DNA of 64,000 nucleotides from Pisolithus tinctorius (taxonomy: Eukaryota; Basidiomycota; Agaricomycetes; Boletales; Pisolithaceae): assembly GCA_024663395.1 (NCBI GenBank), contig JANFAH010000006.1:372001-436000 (forward strand), given 5' to 3'. Each line of letters opens with the position of its first letter. Position 1 is the stretch's first letter. A program made the translations under genes and the position numbers. The notes under the pieces were generated by a model, which worked only from the letters and a program-made list of their open reading frames with translations, was not told the DNA's origin and ran no database searches. Positions 1 to 10,425 of the stretch are shown here, piece after piece.

Positions 1-3000
1 GGTGTGAACATGGCCAGAATACTTCCACCACCTGCCATGGCTCCACTCACCAACTGTGAATGCAAGTCAAAAAGGGTGGGAGCGAGCATGGTCAGAATCC
101 TTCCACCACCTGCCATGGCTCCACTCACTGCCTATGGATGCAAGTCCAAAAGGGTGGGTGTGAACATGGTCAGAATCCTTCCACCACCTGCCCATGGCTC
201 CACTCACCTCCTATGAATGCAAGTCCAAAAGGGTGGGAGTGAACATGGTTAGAATCATGCCACCACCTGCCATAGCTCCACTCACCACCTATGAATAGAA
301 TTCCAAAAGGGTGGGAGTGAACATAGTCAGCATGTTTCTACCACCTGCCATAGCTCCACTCACTCTCTATGAATGCAAGTCAAAAAGGTTGGGAGTGAAC
401 ATGGTCAGAATGCTTCCACCACCTGCCATGGCTCCACTCACTCTCTATGGATGCAAGTCCAAGAGGGTGGGAGAGAACATGGTCAGAATCCTTCCACCAC
501 TTTCCATGGTTCCACTCACTCTCTATGAATGCAAGTCCAAAAGGGTGGGAGTGAACATGGTCAGAATCCTTCCACCACCTGCCATGGCCCCACTCACTCT
601 CTATGAATGCAAGTCAAAAAGGGTGGGAGTGAACATGGTCAGATTGCTTCCACCACCTGCCATGGCTCCACTCACTCTCTATGAATGCAAGTCAAAAAGG
701 GTGGGAGTGAACATGATCAGAATCCTTCCACCACCTGCCATGGTTCCACTCACCTCCTATGAATGCAAGTCCAAAAGGGTGGGGGTGAAAATGGTCAGAA
801 TCCTTCCACCACCTGCCATGGCTCCACCCACCTCCTATGAATGCAAGTCAAAAAGGGTGGGAGTGAATATGGTCAGAATCCTTCCACCACCTGCCATGGC
901 TCCACTCACCTCCTATGAATGCAAGTCAAAAAGGGTGGGTGTGAATATGGTCAGAATCCTTCCACCACCCACCATGGTTCCACTCACTCTCTATGAATGG
1001 AAGTCCAAAAGGATGGGAGTGAACATGGTCAGAATCCTTCCACCACCTGCCCATGTCTCCGCTCACTTTCTATGAATAAAGTCCAAAAGGGTGGGAGTGA
1101 ACTGCTATGGCTCCACTCACCTCCTATGAATGCAAGTCCAAAAGGGTGGGAGAGAACATGGTCAGAATCCTTCCACCACTTGCCATGGCTACACTCACAA
1201 ACTATGAATGCAAGTCAAAAAGGGTGGGAATGAACATGGTCAGAATCCTTCCACCACCTGCCATGCCCCACTCACTCTCTATGAATGCAAGTCCAAAAGG
1301 TTGGGAGTGAACATGGTCAGATTGCTTCCACCACCTGCCATGGCTCCACTCACCTCCTATGAATGCAAGTCAAAAAGGTTGAGAGTGAACATGGTCAGAA
1401 TCCTTCCACCACCTGCCATGGCCCCACTCACTCTCTATGAATGCAAGTCCAAAAGGGTGGGAGTGAACATCATCAGATTGCTTCCACCACCTGCCATGGC
1501 TCCACTCACCTCCTATGAATGCAAGTCAAAAAAGGGTGGGAGTGAACATGGTCAGGATCCTTCCACCACCTGCCATGACTCCACTCACCTCCTATGAATG
1601 CAAGTCAAAAAGGGTGGGAGAGAACATGGTCAGAATCCTTCCACCACCTGCCATGGCTCCACTCACCAGCTATGAATGCAATTCCAAAAGGGTGGGAGTG
1701 AACATGGTCAGAATCCTTCCACCACCTGCCATAGCTCCACTCACCTCCTATGAATGCAAGTCCAAAAGGGTGGGAGTGAACACAGCCAGAATGCTTCCAC
1801 CACCTGCCATGGCTCCACTCACCTCCTATGAATGCAAGTCCAAAAGGGTGGGAGTGAACTGCCATGGCTCCACTCACCTCCTATGAATGCAAGTCCAAAA
1901 GGGTGGGAGTGAAAATGGTCAGAATCCTTCCACCACCTGCCATGGCCCCACTCACTCTCTATGAATGCAAGTCCAAAAGGGTGGGTGTGAACATGGTCAG
2001 AATCCTTCCACCACCTGCCATGGCTCCACTCACCAACTATGAATGCAATTCAAAAAGGATGGGAGTGGACATGGTCAGAATCCTTCCACCACCTGTGATG
2101 GCTCCACTCACATGCTATGAATGCAAGTCCAAAAGGGTGGGAGAGAACATGGTCAGAATCCTTCCACCACCTGCCATGGCTCCTCTCACTCTCTATGAAT
2201 GCAAGTCCAAAAGGGTGGAAGTGAAAATGGTCAGAATCCTTCCACCACCTGCCATGGCTCCACTCACTCTCTATGAATGCAAATCCAAAAGGGTGGGAGT
2301 GAACATTGTCAGATTGCTTCCACCACCTGCCATGGCTCCACTCACTCTCTATGAATGCAAGTCCAAAAGGGTGGGAGTGAACATAGTCAGAATCCTTCCA
2401 TCACCTGCCATGGCTTCACTCACCACCTATGAATGCAATTCCAAAAGGGTGGGAGAGAACATGGTCAGAATCCTTCCACCACCTGCCATGGCTCCACTCA
2501 CTGCCTATGAATGCAAGTCCAAAAGGGCAGGAGTGAACATGGTCAGAATCTTTCCACCACCTGCTATGGCTCCACTCACCTCCTATGAATGCAAGTCCAA
2601 AAGGGTGGGAGAGAACATGGTCAGAATCCTTCCACCACCTGCCATGGCTCCACTCACTCCCTATGAATGCAAGTCAAAAAGGGTGGGAGAGAACATGGTC
2701 AGAATCCTTCCACCACCTGCCATGGCCCCACTCACTCTCTATGAATGCAAGTCCAAAAGGGTGGGTGTGAACATGGTCAGAATCCTTCCACCACCTGCCA
2801 TGTCTCCACTCACTCCCTATGAATGCAAGTCCAAAAGGGTGGGTGTGAACATGGTCAGAATTCTTCCACCACCTGCCATTGCTCCACTCACAAACTATGA
2901 ATGCAAGTCCAAAAGGGTGGGAGTGAACATGGTCAGAATCCTTCCACCACCTACCATGGTTCCACTCACAAACTATGAATGCAAGTCCAAAAGGGTGGGA

Positions 3001-3790
3001 GTGAACATGGTCAGAATCCTTCCACCACCTGTGATGGCTCCACTCACCAGCTATGAATGCAAGTCAAAAAGGGTGAGAGTGAACATGGTCAGATCACTTC
3101 CACCACCTGCCATGGCTCCACTCACTCCCTATGAATGCAAGCCCAAAAGGGCAGGTGTGAACATGGTCAGAATGCCTCCACCACCTGCCATGGCTCCACT
3201 TACTCTCTATGAATGCAAGTCTAACAGGGTGGGAGTGAACTGCCATGGCTCCACTCACCTCCTATGAATGCAAGTCCAAAAGGGTGGGAGTGAACTGCCA
3301 TGGCTCCACTCACCTCCTATGAATGCAAGTCCAAAAGGGTGGGAGTGAAAATGGTCAGAATCCTTCCACCACCTGTCATGGCTCCACTCACTCCCTATGA
3401 ATGCAAGTCCAAAAGGGTGCAAGTGCACATGGTCAAAATCCTTCCACCACCTGCCATGGCTCCACTCACCTCCTATGAATGCAAGTCAAAAAGGGTGGGT
3501 GTGAACATGGTCAGAATCCTTCCACCACCTGCCATGGCTCCACTCACCTCCTATGAATGCAAGTCAAAAAGGGTGGGTGTGAACATGGTCAGAATCCTTC
3601 CACCACCTGCCATGGCTCCACTCACCTCCTATGAATGCAAGTCCAAAAGGGTGGGAGTGAACATGGTCAGAATCCTTCCACCACCTGCCATGGTTCCACT
3701 CACTCTCTATGAATGCAAATCCAAGAAGGTGGCAGTGAACATGGTCAGAATGCTTCCAGCACTTCCAGCACTTGATCCCCTCACATGCTA
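1..3790 (-). repeat. Tandem array of 50 units (~78 bp); each is a complete intron plus a 3-nt variable triplet on the minus strand
   Basis: Fifty units run from the window edge to 3790, spaced almost always 78 bp apart (77-79). Four are 54-55 bp, and the last unit is 81 bp from its neighbour. On the minus strand a unit reads donor GTGAGT, then CTGACCATG, then a pyrimidine-leaning stretch essentially free of AG, then GCATTCATAG, followed by a variable triplet and the next GTGAGT. The spacing leaves introns of about 75 nt and exons of 3 nt. The units lie directly downstream of, and on the same strand as, the GTPase gene at 3893-5661. The plus strand of the array can also be read as a 26-residue repeated peptide (MVRILPPPAMAPLT-x-YECK...). 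That follows from 78 being divisible by three, and it is broken by the 54-, 55-, 77- and 79-bp units. The array is cut by the left edge, so its total length is unknown. Confidence 0.95.
51..3787 (-). other. Fifty candidate 3-nt micro-exons (single codons) of the GTPase gene
   Basis: Lowest coordinate of each triplet, grouped by its minus-strand codon. GAG (17): 208, 754, 832, 910, 1121, 1354, 1510, 1589, 1745, 1823, 1878, 2580, 3259, 3314, 3470, 3548, 3626. AGA (15): 364, 442, 520, 598, 676, 988, 1276, 1432, 1956, 2190, 2268, 2346, 2736, 3204, 3704. GGA (4): 2658, 2814, 3126, 3392. TTT (3): 1199, 2892, 2970. Two each: TTG 51, 2034; GCA 129, 2502; GTG 286, 2424; CTG 1667, 3048; CAT 2112, 3785. 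AAA: 1067. In phase 0, set by the last body exon, these encode Glu 17, Arg 15, Gly 4, Leu 4, Phe 3, Ala 2, Val 2, His 2 and Lys 1. The intron joining the body to the first micro-exon would be 3904-3788 (117 nt), with an ACTAAT branch-like site and acceptor GGATAG. Splicing is inferred, not observed. Confidence 0.7.
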
Positions 3791-3892
3791 TCCGCCCAAT
3801 GCCACAGTCACATTAGTATTTATTATGTCCATTTCTTTTTACAATTTCACACACATTCTGTTGAAAAATCAGCATCTCCTGTACCCCACTCT

Positions 3893-5661
3893 CTATCTTC
3901 TTACATATGGAAACCATCTTGAGAGGTAAAATGCAAGTCCTGCTGGTGTGATCTTGCCCACCCTGTCCTTCATGCACATCTTCAATGTCCTGGCACACAT
4001 TAGTACATTCTTATCATTCAGCTATATCACCTACTTTGTTATTGCAAACTCTATACACAGTCCTAGGTTGGATTGCTGTGTTGATATGAGGAGCTGCTGC
4101 AGTCCTTCTTCACTCAATGCATTCACTGTGCATGTCAGTAGGGTTGTACAATCTGCACCCTCTTCTTGCATTCCTGCAGTCATTTCTATCAAGGGTGTGC
4201 CATTGCCAGGTGATGGTGAGGATACTGACCAGTGAGTGACAGATAGTCATGGGGTGGATACCTTAACTCTTTCAACCAACTATTGACCTTCACAAGACAC
4301 TCATTCAGCTTCCTTTTTTCTACATCTGCAGCCCATTCCACTGCATCATTTTCATCTGAATCATCACCCATGACCTCCAGGAGAGCATCCAAGGCCAAGG
4401 TATCTGTTTTTGTTAGCAATACAATTACAGGAACTGGGACAACAACACTGAAATTTAAACACATGAAATGGACTATAGGATAATTTACACACCATGCCCT
4501 GTATCACACTCATCAAAGAACTTCTTTTCTGCTGCTGTGACCATCCTGTGGCTTTCATTCAAAGGAATGCAAAACCTACATCAATCACAAAAATCATGTC
4601 ACTTTGGTGAAGGTGTCAGACATAGTGTCCCTACCATATCGCATGGATTCTCTTGTCAAGCTTGGTTGTCTTAGCACGATCCATCACGAATTCCTTCATC
4701 ATCTTAAACTCCCCTTCACTTCCCGCCTCAAATCCACGTGAGTCATGGAATACAAACCGTGGATTACTCTTGAAAACCAGCTCATCCTCAATGTTGTGTT
4801 CCCCACGCTGGATGCATTCAACCATTCAGCATACATTACAGAATATTCATGAAGTCACTTCACCTTTAGTGAACCCTGCACCAAGGTAGCATCCACCTGA
4901 ATACAGCCCGACACATCATTAATCTCGAGCAAATACCACGAAACATACACACCTTCTCTCCTTTCCCATTAAAAATTTCTGGTTGATCCGTAGTATTACA
5001 GACCCTCTGCAGGATTGTCGTTTTACCTGCATTGGCCCTGCCCATGACCAGAATGCGAAAGCGATCGATGCGATCGATGTACTCTCTAGCTTTCGCAGGA
5101 TCTAAGCTAATCATAGGGGATATCGCGGTTGACGCTGATGATCAAGGTTCTTAGACTTGTCCCATGAGCAGTGGGCAGCAAGTATGACGCTTACCCGCGG
5201 CTACTTCTTCAGTGTGTGCAGCAGGAGTATCCGCATTCTCTTCGGGAGAACATGGAACCGTGGGTTGCGCCCCGATTAGTGCAGGAGCGAGAGCACCTGT
5301 ACTGTTTGACGGAGAACCTGGCCAAGTAACTAAGTACACTTAGGGACCACATAAAGAACATAGTGCAACCACCTTGAATAGAGGCAGGAACGGGAATGTT
5401 CGTGTCGCTAAGACTAGGGCTAGGGGCCGGAGAACGTGGGTGAGTGTTCTCGACTGCCGTGTCAGCACGAACATCCCAAATATTGGCTGAGGGAGAGCGA
5501 GAAGCTTCGACAGGAACTTCAGTCAGCGCAAGAACGGGATCTCTACTGGCTGGGGGCTGAGCAGCTCCAACGGGAGCAGGAACTTGAGGAACAACTGCGT
5601 CGTCACGCGGAGAAGGCGGTTGCCGAATACAACACAATGCCTTGAACCATTCAGGAGTCAT
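3893..5661 (-). CDS. P-loop GTPase, body exons (C-terminus probably continues into the micro-exon array)
   Basis: I read nine exons on the minus strand: 5661-5373, 5329-5195, 5134-4953, 4896-4864, 4807-4635, 4575-4493, 4433-4230, 4173-4035 and 3989-3905, joined by GT-AG introns of roughly 45-65 nt. They sum to 1323 nt (441 codons) with every phase matching. The N-terminal ~140 residues are Pro/Ala/Ser-rich and look disordered. The G domain follows, with G1 GRANAGKTT, a switch-region HDSRG and G4 LTKTD. This resembles the large family of fungal AIG1/dynamin-like small GTPases; the cellular role is unknown. The last body exon ends ...SRWFPY exactly at a codon boundary, followed by GTAAGA. If that donor is not used, translation stops three codons later at a TAG (3893-3895). 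If it is used, the next acceptors are those of the repeat array at 1-3790. The start at 5661 (MTPEWFK) is the best candidate, although the frame stays open upstream to 5778. Confidence 0.85.
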
Positions 5662-5754
5662 GAATAATGAAACGTTGAAGTTCTTAGAATGTCGCAGGAG
5701 TAATAAGCGTATGGTTCGAAACGAAGATGGACGAGTGGAGAGGGCGTGGAACTG

Positions 5755-6965
5755 CGGACTGTTGCTGACCGATGTCAAGGCGCCTATCGATAACCAAGTT
5801 ATTGTGACCTGCTGGTGGTGGCTTTTTCCGACACGAGGAGTACACGTTCTGATTCAGAAAATGGGTTGTCAAGTCGATACTACTATTACATTCTTCGATC
5901 TATACTGCTTGGGTGTCTGTGGTCATGACTGAGTGTATCGTAAGGAAAGATAGAACTGGACATATTAGAGATTGCAAGAGATCATATGCAAGAGTGGTGA
6001 ACGACGAAGGAGAAAGAAAGAAATTAGCACGCAATTTTGGAGCCTAAAACTAGCAAGAGCAATGCGTAAGAAACCACAATTAGAAGCGTCTAAGGAAATC
6101 AAAAGTCAACGGTATGGATGGGGGGGATTTGGATACATCCCGTGTATTCGGTGTAAGCAAAGTGAATAGGATAGCTAGATAGAATACGAACAGTAAGAAA
6201 CATTGTGCGGGGAGGATCATACCACGTCGCAAGGGAAAATTACAATCAGGCAACGCCAATCTCGATAAAACTTCTCCACTTCCACGAAGACACGCGCTCT
6301 TCCGAATCGGCCTTCAGATCAATGAAACTACGCAGAGGAAACTATGATTCAAGCGTACTCCGTCGTTTGCGTCCACGAGACATGGGTGCGGAGGCAGGTG
6401 AAGCTCCGACAACATTGCCCACAGGGGAGGATGCAGCTGGGGCCGAGGTCGACATGGCGGGAAGTGACGAATTGCTTGCCGACGCAGAAGGCTCAACAAC
6501 GAGCGTCGTCCCGGATAAAAATAACGGCGCAGACCGTGCAGGTGAGGGCGAGAATCATTTCCGGACGCCCAGAATATCGTCCAGTCCAGGCCAAACTTTG
6601 TTGCTCACGAAGAGACGCGAAGAATTGGGAGGCTCTGCCCTTCCTCAGCTCCTTCGTCCTCGACGTCCCCCATCGAGTCCACATCCTCAACACAAATGGT
6701 TGGCGCAAGCCGCATCTCCTCTCCCCCAGGGCGAGTAACAATTATATCCTGTCGGTTGCTCTCGCCGTCGCCCTCTTCGTCCTCGCCATCGCTCATACTC
6801 ATGAAGCCACTCTTACACGGCCCCGCAATCCCAATCTTCCCCTACCTTCTAGACAAGCTAACGCATCCATTCTACTCCGCATTCTAGCTGATGAGGTGAT
6901 ACTCTCTGAGCGCACAGGTGAGGACGCGCGACGCCGGGGATGAAGCCTATGTGTGTCCGCTCCAC
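5755..6965. repeat. Copy A of a diverged segmental duplication
   Basis: This stretch matches 13940-14750 in the same order and orientation, with many substitutions and small indels. Shared landmarks are the block around 5765-5840, the GATAGAACTGGACAT site (5949), the ATCATACCACGTCGCAAG block (about 6217) and the TATATCCTGTCGGTTG-type block (about 6742). Copy A carries about 400 bp (roughly 6320-6725) that is missing from copy B. Both copies contain, on the minus strand, the same 3' coding tail: a Ser/Arg-rich segment with RMRSRMDALACLEGRGRLG, then a very acidic stretch around DGEDEEGDGE. In copy A this tail sits directly downstream of the Tul1-like pseudogene and abuts the 5' end of the GTPase gene. 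I do not see terminal inverted repeats. Confidence 0.75.
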
Positions 6966-7017
6966 CGTCTCCTATAGAGACGGCTAGACCAGGCGCGGCG
7001 CTCAGGATAACACTCAC

Positions 7018-9260
7018 GTCGTGGCTCTACATCCAATACATTCGTCGAATTCGCCAAAAAATCTATAGCTTTGTTAGATTCAGCAAGACAGACGAAAAAA
7101 CCGACTCACAGAAAGGGAACCACAGCCTGCATATTGACATGCCAATGAGGTACTCGGCACTCAATGAACTGCTCCTCCCACATCTGATGGAGCGAATGAT
7201 CTGTGGCAGCCAAAATAACGAATACATAGATCCAACGAAAAAGAGAGCCAGCGAAGGCGACACGATTGCGCGGACAACGAATGTGAGACAGATAAGTAAT
7301 CCAATCCCTTAGTACGGCCAGCCAAAAAAGTAACAGGTAATAATCAGCCTACGTACAAATGCGCGCCTGTGGGTATGAGTACAAATTCCGGGCAAAAGCA
7401 CTCAGGAAGGAACGGGCCGTGAGCGGAGGGGGTGTTTGAGGACGTTGTGCTGGCTGGGCAGTTTCAGCGCCTGGTCCATTGTCCTGCGGAGCCTGCTGTG
7501 GAGGTCTCGGTGGGGATATAGTAGTATTGAGTGCATCTCCTGGGGCCTGGACTTGGTTGATAAGGGTTGCATGGTACTATAGCGAGACGTCAAACACGGC
7601 AACAGAAGCAGTGTAAAAGATATACCGCTTCTGTGGAAAAAATTTAAGAGGAGGCGAATGCCGGGATAATCAACGCGAGCGAGGGCCTTCCATGTGCCAA
7701 GATAGCAAAAGTGATGTGTGTAGCGAGAGAAACCGCGTCGACGATGGCCTGGGTGGAGAAAGTCCAGACCGACAGACGTTGAAGAGCAGCAGGACTATGT
7801 GTACGGTCAACGTGGTGACACGATAGAGTGAGCGTTATGAGGGAAATGACTCCTGAAATACTCCCATCTGTACCATTGCCAATGAGAACGAATCTGCTTG
7901 TACGGAATAAGGCAACCTACAGTTAACGACTCTTCGGAGAAATGACTGAGTTCTATGAGAGTCGAATGATTAACGAGTAACAAACGAGAAGAATCTCCGC
8001 TAACCTGAGTCCCTCAGCATGATGGAACCGATAGAGCACGCCACACTCCCTACTCAGCAAGACACCGTTGACACGGAGGGGGAAAACATTTGGTGTCCAT
8101 TTTCTCGTAGGCGATTGTAGCTCGCTTTCAACGTCAATCATAAGTTCTTCAGAGATCGGGGACGGTTCAATCTGAGCATATACTAGGAATCCACAATCAC
8201 TCTGAACTCCACTGTTGGCTATCACATCATGAACGGAGTCCAAGGACAAAATACTCCACACCGACCTTCCAAAGACTCTTGGTCGATGACCCCATTATCT
8301 ATCATGGTCTTGATTTTGTCTATCCGTGATTGAAGTTCTTTTCGCACGACACGAGTAGTTTCATTCTGTGAGTCCTCTGGTACGATTGCTGGGAGGTACC
8401 TGATGTCGATATGACGTCTGAAAGCCTATAAGCCAATGGAAGTGCCAATATGACGACGAAAGACTAAGTACCCGGGAGGTTCAGCAAAGCCATATACCGA
8501 GCCATTGGCGATGAAATATACACCCTCAAAATCAAGCCTCATCTCGTTACCGCTTGTCGCATCGACAAAATCGATTCTTCCCTAGATGCGGCATCCTCAG
8601 ACAGATGGACCAGAGATGCAAGATGGAATTATCGCACGTGAGCCATTGCCAGCTTGTCTGACACACCTTCTTCTACGACTGCACGGTTGACAACACTCCA
8701 TGCCATTTTTCGTGTTGCTTTCCAATCCTGCGTGCCCAAGTAGTTTACAATCTCCGTCATGTTCATGTTTGCCATATACGATTCGGCGTGCGACGTCCAA
8801 GGAGCCTGGGGGTGTCATTCAAGCTCGGAAGGGTGATGTTGTGAAAGTCGATTTCCCCGCGGATAAACCCAGTTATATTTGGAAAGTATGAAGCACTAGA
8901 TGGGTCCAAACGAGACCCGAGTGTCATGTGTGACTCGACGAGAGGCCGGAGTGAGCGATTTCGATCGGGCTAATTGTGCCAAGGTTTGGACGTTAACCTC
9001 CACTCGACGACTAAGGTGCGCACGTACCATGGAAAAGTTGGTATCGGATACGTTCATCCAGTTCGTAAAATCGGACAGTTGGTAAGTAAGAGAGGTAACG
9101 CATCGTAGTGATGATTCCGAGCCAGGAACTCGTCTCCGCTGTGATTCGTGAGCAGGAAAAGCATAAAGATAATAAGAACAAAGGATGAAAAGGAGCTCCT
9201 CTGCTGCAGCTGCGGCCTCATCGCAGTCTGGACATTCTCGGCTTCATCGTCACGGTCCAT
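7018..9260 (-). pseudogene. Tul1/DscA-type transmembrane RING E3 ligase, decayed and lacking the RING domain
   Basis: On the minus strand the pieces of a Dsc/Tul1 Golgi ubiquitin-ligase subunit appear in the right order. First is an N-terminal signal anchor with FMLFLLTNHSGDEFLARN (about 9150). Then come the luminal pieces YQLSDFTNWMN, GFIRGEIDFHNITLPSLN, MNMTEIVNYLGTQDW, DFEGVYFIANGSVYGFAEP, DIRYLPAIVPE and a DSVHDVIANSG...DCGFLVYAQ block. Next are membrane segments (VDAVSLATHITFAILAHG; LFFVGSMYSLFWLPQIIRSI) and the conserved EYLIGMSICRLWFPF and STNVLDVEPR. The frame must change with no splice site near 9090 and twice between about 8800 and 8750, so the gene looks dead. The C-terminal zinc RING finger, essential for ligase activity in this family, is absent. 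After about 7018 the sequence switches to the duplicated tail. The 5' end lies 120 bp from the divergent NNF1 start. Confidence 0.75.
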
Positions 9261-9380
9261 GGCATGAAAGCGATTGAAGCTCGGCGCTGAGTCGCTCGCT
9301 GAGCAGGTGGGTGTGCCGGGGCAGCACGTGACTTCCCTTCAGGGCAATCTACGCGGTCGCGTTGAGGTCGACCACAAATC

Positions 9381-10189
9381 ATGGCGAAAGGAACACAAGA
9401 CACCAAAAGATGGACACATTTTCATTCTGCGTTGCAGCTGGCGATAAACAGAGCGGCGCACAAGTGGACGTAAGTTATGACCTATTGAAGTACTCTGTCT
9501 GCCTGTCTAACCGCGGGAAGATACGAGGATTTCCAGGAGTGCTTCACGCTGTGGTGCAAAGAAGAGCCACATGGGGCGGAAGGAATATTTAACACCATAT
9601 CCCGGCACATGGAAGACCAAGTGCATGTCAGTGCGTCGAGTATTTCTATTTCGCGAGACTTAAGTTGTACTCCAGGCAAGCTGTGAACGGTTGTTCAAGG
9701 ATTACAATGTCAGAGAGAACATCAACACGCTACACACAGTAGTCACAGAGGCACGAGCCAGAAAACAACGCGGAGAAGTCGACAGGAAGGATCTATGGAA
9801 AGAAGATTTGGATCCTCGGGCTGCAGTACGTGCCCGCACAGTTCCGGTATTGCAGGCAGAAAGAGAAAGACTGAAAGATGCTCTACACAAGGCAAGCATC
9901 GAGACTATGTCCCACGGCACTTCTGTCTGATGCTAAGTGGCAGCTCGAGGAAGAGAACATTGCCCTATATGAAGAGACCATGAAGAATGCACAGAGCGAT
10001 TGTGAAGCTAAGGAACGAATACAAGAACTATTGAAGCATGCAGACGAGGTACTTCGATCTTGCCATGCATATATTTCGTACTGAGCCGTCTTTCAGGTTT
10101 ACTCCAGATGGAATAAGATTCCCCACGATGAAATAGGGCTATGGAGTCTGCAGGTGGCGGAGAACTTAGCGACTAATCGATCTCCCTAG
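9381..10189 (+). CDS. NNF1: Nnf1/PMF1-like kinetochore protein (MIND/Mis12 complex)
   Basis: I read five exons starting at ATG 9381. The product contains RWTHFHSALQLAINRAAHKW, then YEDFQECFTLWCKEEPHG, then a long coiled coil including YNVRENINTLHTVVTEARAR, and ends VYSRWNKIPHDEIGLWSLQ. This is the Nnf1 domain layout. The family protein is a subunit of the Mis12/MIND complex linking centromeric chromatin to microtubule-binding kinetochore components. Introns include 9470-9520 and a GC-AG intron at 9892-9937 (AAG|GCAAGC ... GCTAAG), after which the frame continues with WQLEEEN. The protein is about 200 residues, as expected. It is divergently arranged with the Tul1-like pseudogene, only 120 bp between starts. 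Confidence 0.85.
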
Positions 10190-10281
10190 TGGTATAGTAA
10201 GGATTTTATCTCTATATTGTATTCCCAGCAACTGGTGGGCAAGGAGTTGCTTATCATCATCTCGGTGCACGGAGATATTAC

Positions 10282-10353
10282 AGCAACATGGCGCAGAGGA
10301 AGCGCGCGGGGCTCATAACCCCGAGGTCACTCGATCGAAACGAGTTGTTGCTA
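10282..10353 (+). tRNA. Initiator tRNA-Met (anticodon CAU)
   Basis: The 72-nt sequence folds as a cloverleaf. The acceptor stem is AGCAACA pairing with TGTTGCT, followed by discriminator A. The anticodon loop is CTCATAAC within a GGGG/CCCC-type stem, and the T arm is CTCGATCGAAACGAG. The A-rich TCGAAAC T loop and the overall sequence match eukaryotic initiator tRNA-Met. There is no intron. A run of six T (10357-10362) just downstream would terminate RNA polymerase III. Confidence 0.93.
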
Positions 10354-10356
10354 GAA

Positions 10357-10362
10357 TTTTTT
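10357..10362 (+). terminator. RNA polymerase III terminator of the tRNA gene
   Basis: A run of six T residues begins 4 nt after the tRNA discriminator base, the usual Pol III stop signal. Confidence 0.8.
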
Positions 10363-10425
10363 GTCATTTATTATTCCCATTTGTTATGTAGGCGTTCACC
10401 CCTGTCTCTTGTTCACTCGCCGGAC

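Noticed and set aside
1605..1877. Minus-strand repetitive frame (HSHPFGLAFIGGEWSHGRWW...)
   Set aside because: This is simply the unspliced reading of the intron units. It has no independent support.
1864..3267. A 467-codon plus-strand frame of 26-residue repeats, apparently a repetitive protein
   Set aside because: The 78-bp period makes any frame repeat in register. The frame breaks at every 54-, 55-, 77- or 79-bp unit, and the conserved bases match splice signals of the other strand instead.
1..3790. CRISPR-like or TAL-effector-like array
   Set aside because: The repeats are directly adjacent with only 3 variable bases, in a fungal genome, and there are no cas genes. The varying residue in the plus reading is a by-product of the triplet between splice sites.
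10288..10425. N-terminal extension MAQRKRAG... of the coiled-coil protein
   Set aside because: It is the translation of the initiator tRNA gene plus its Pol III terminator. The real start is most likely ATG 10426.
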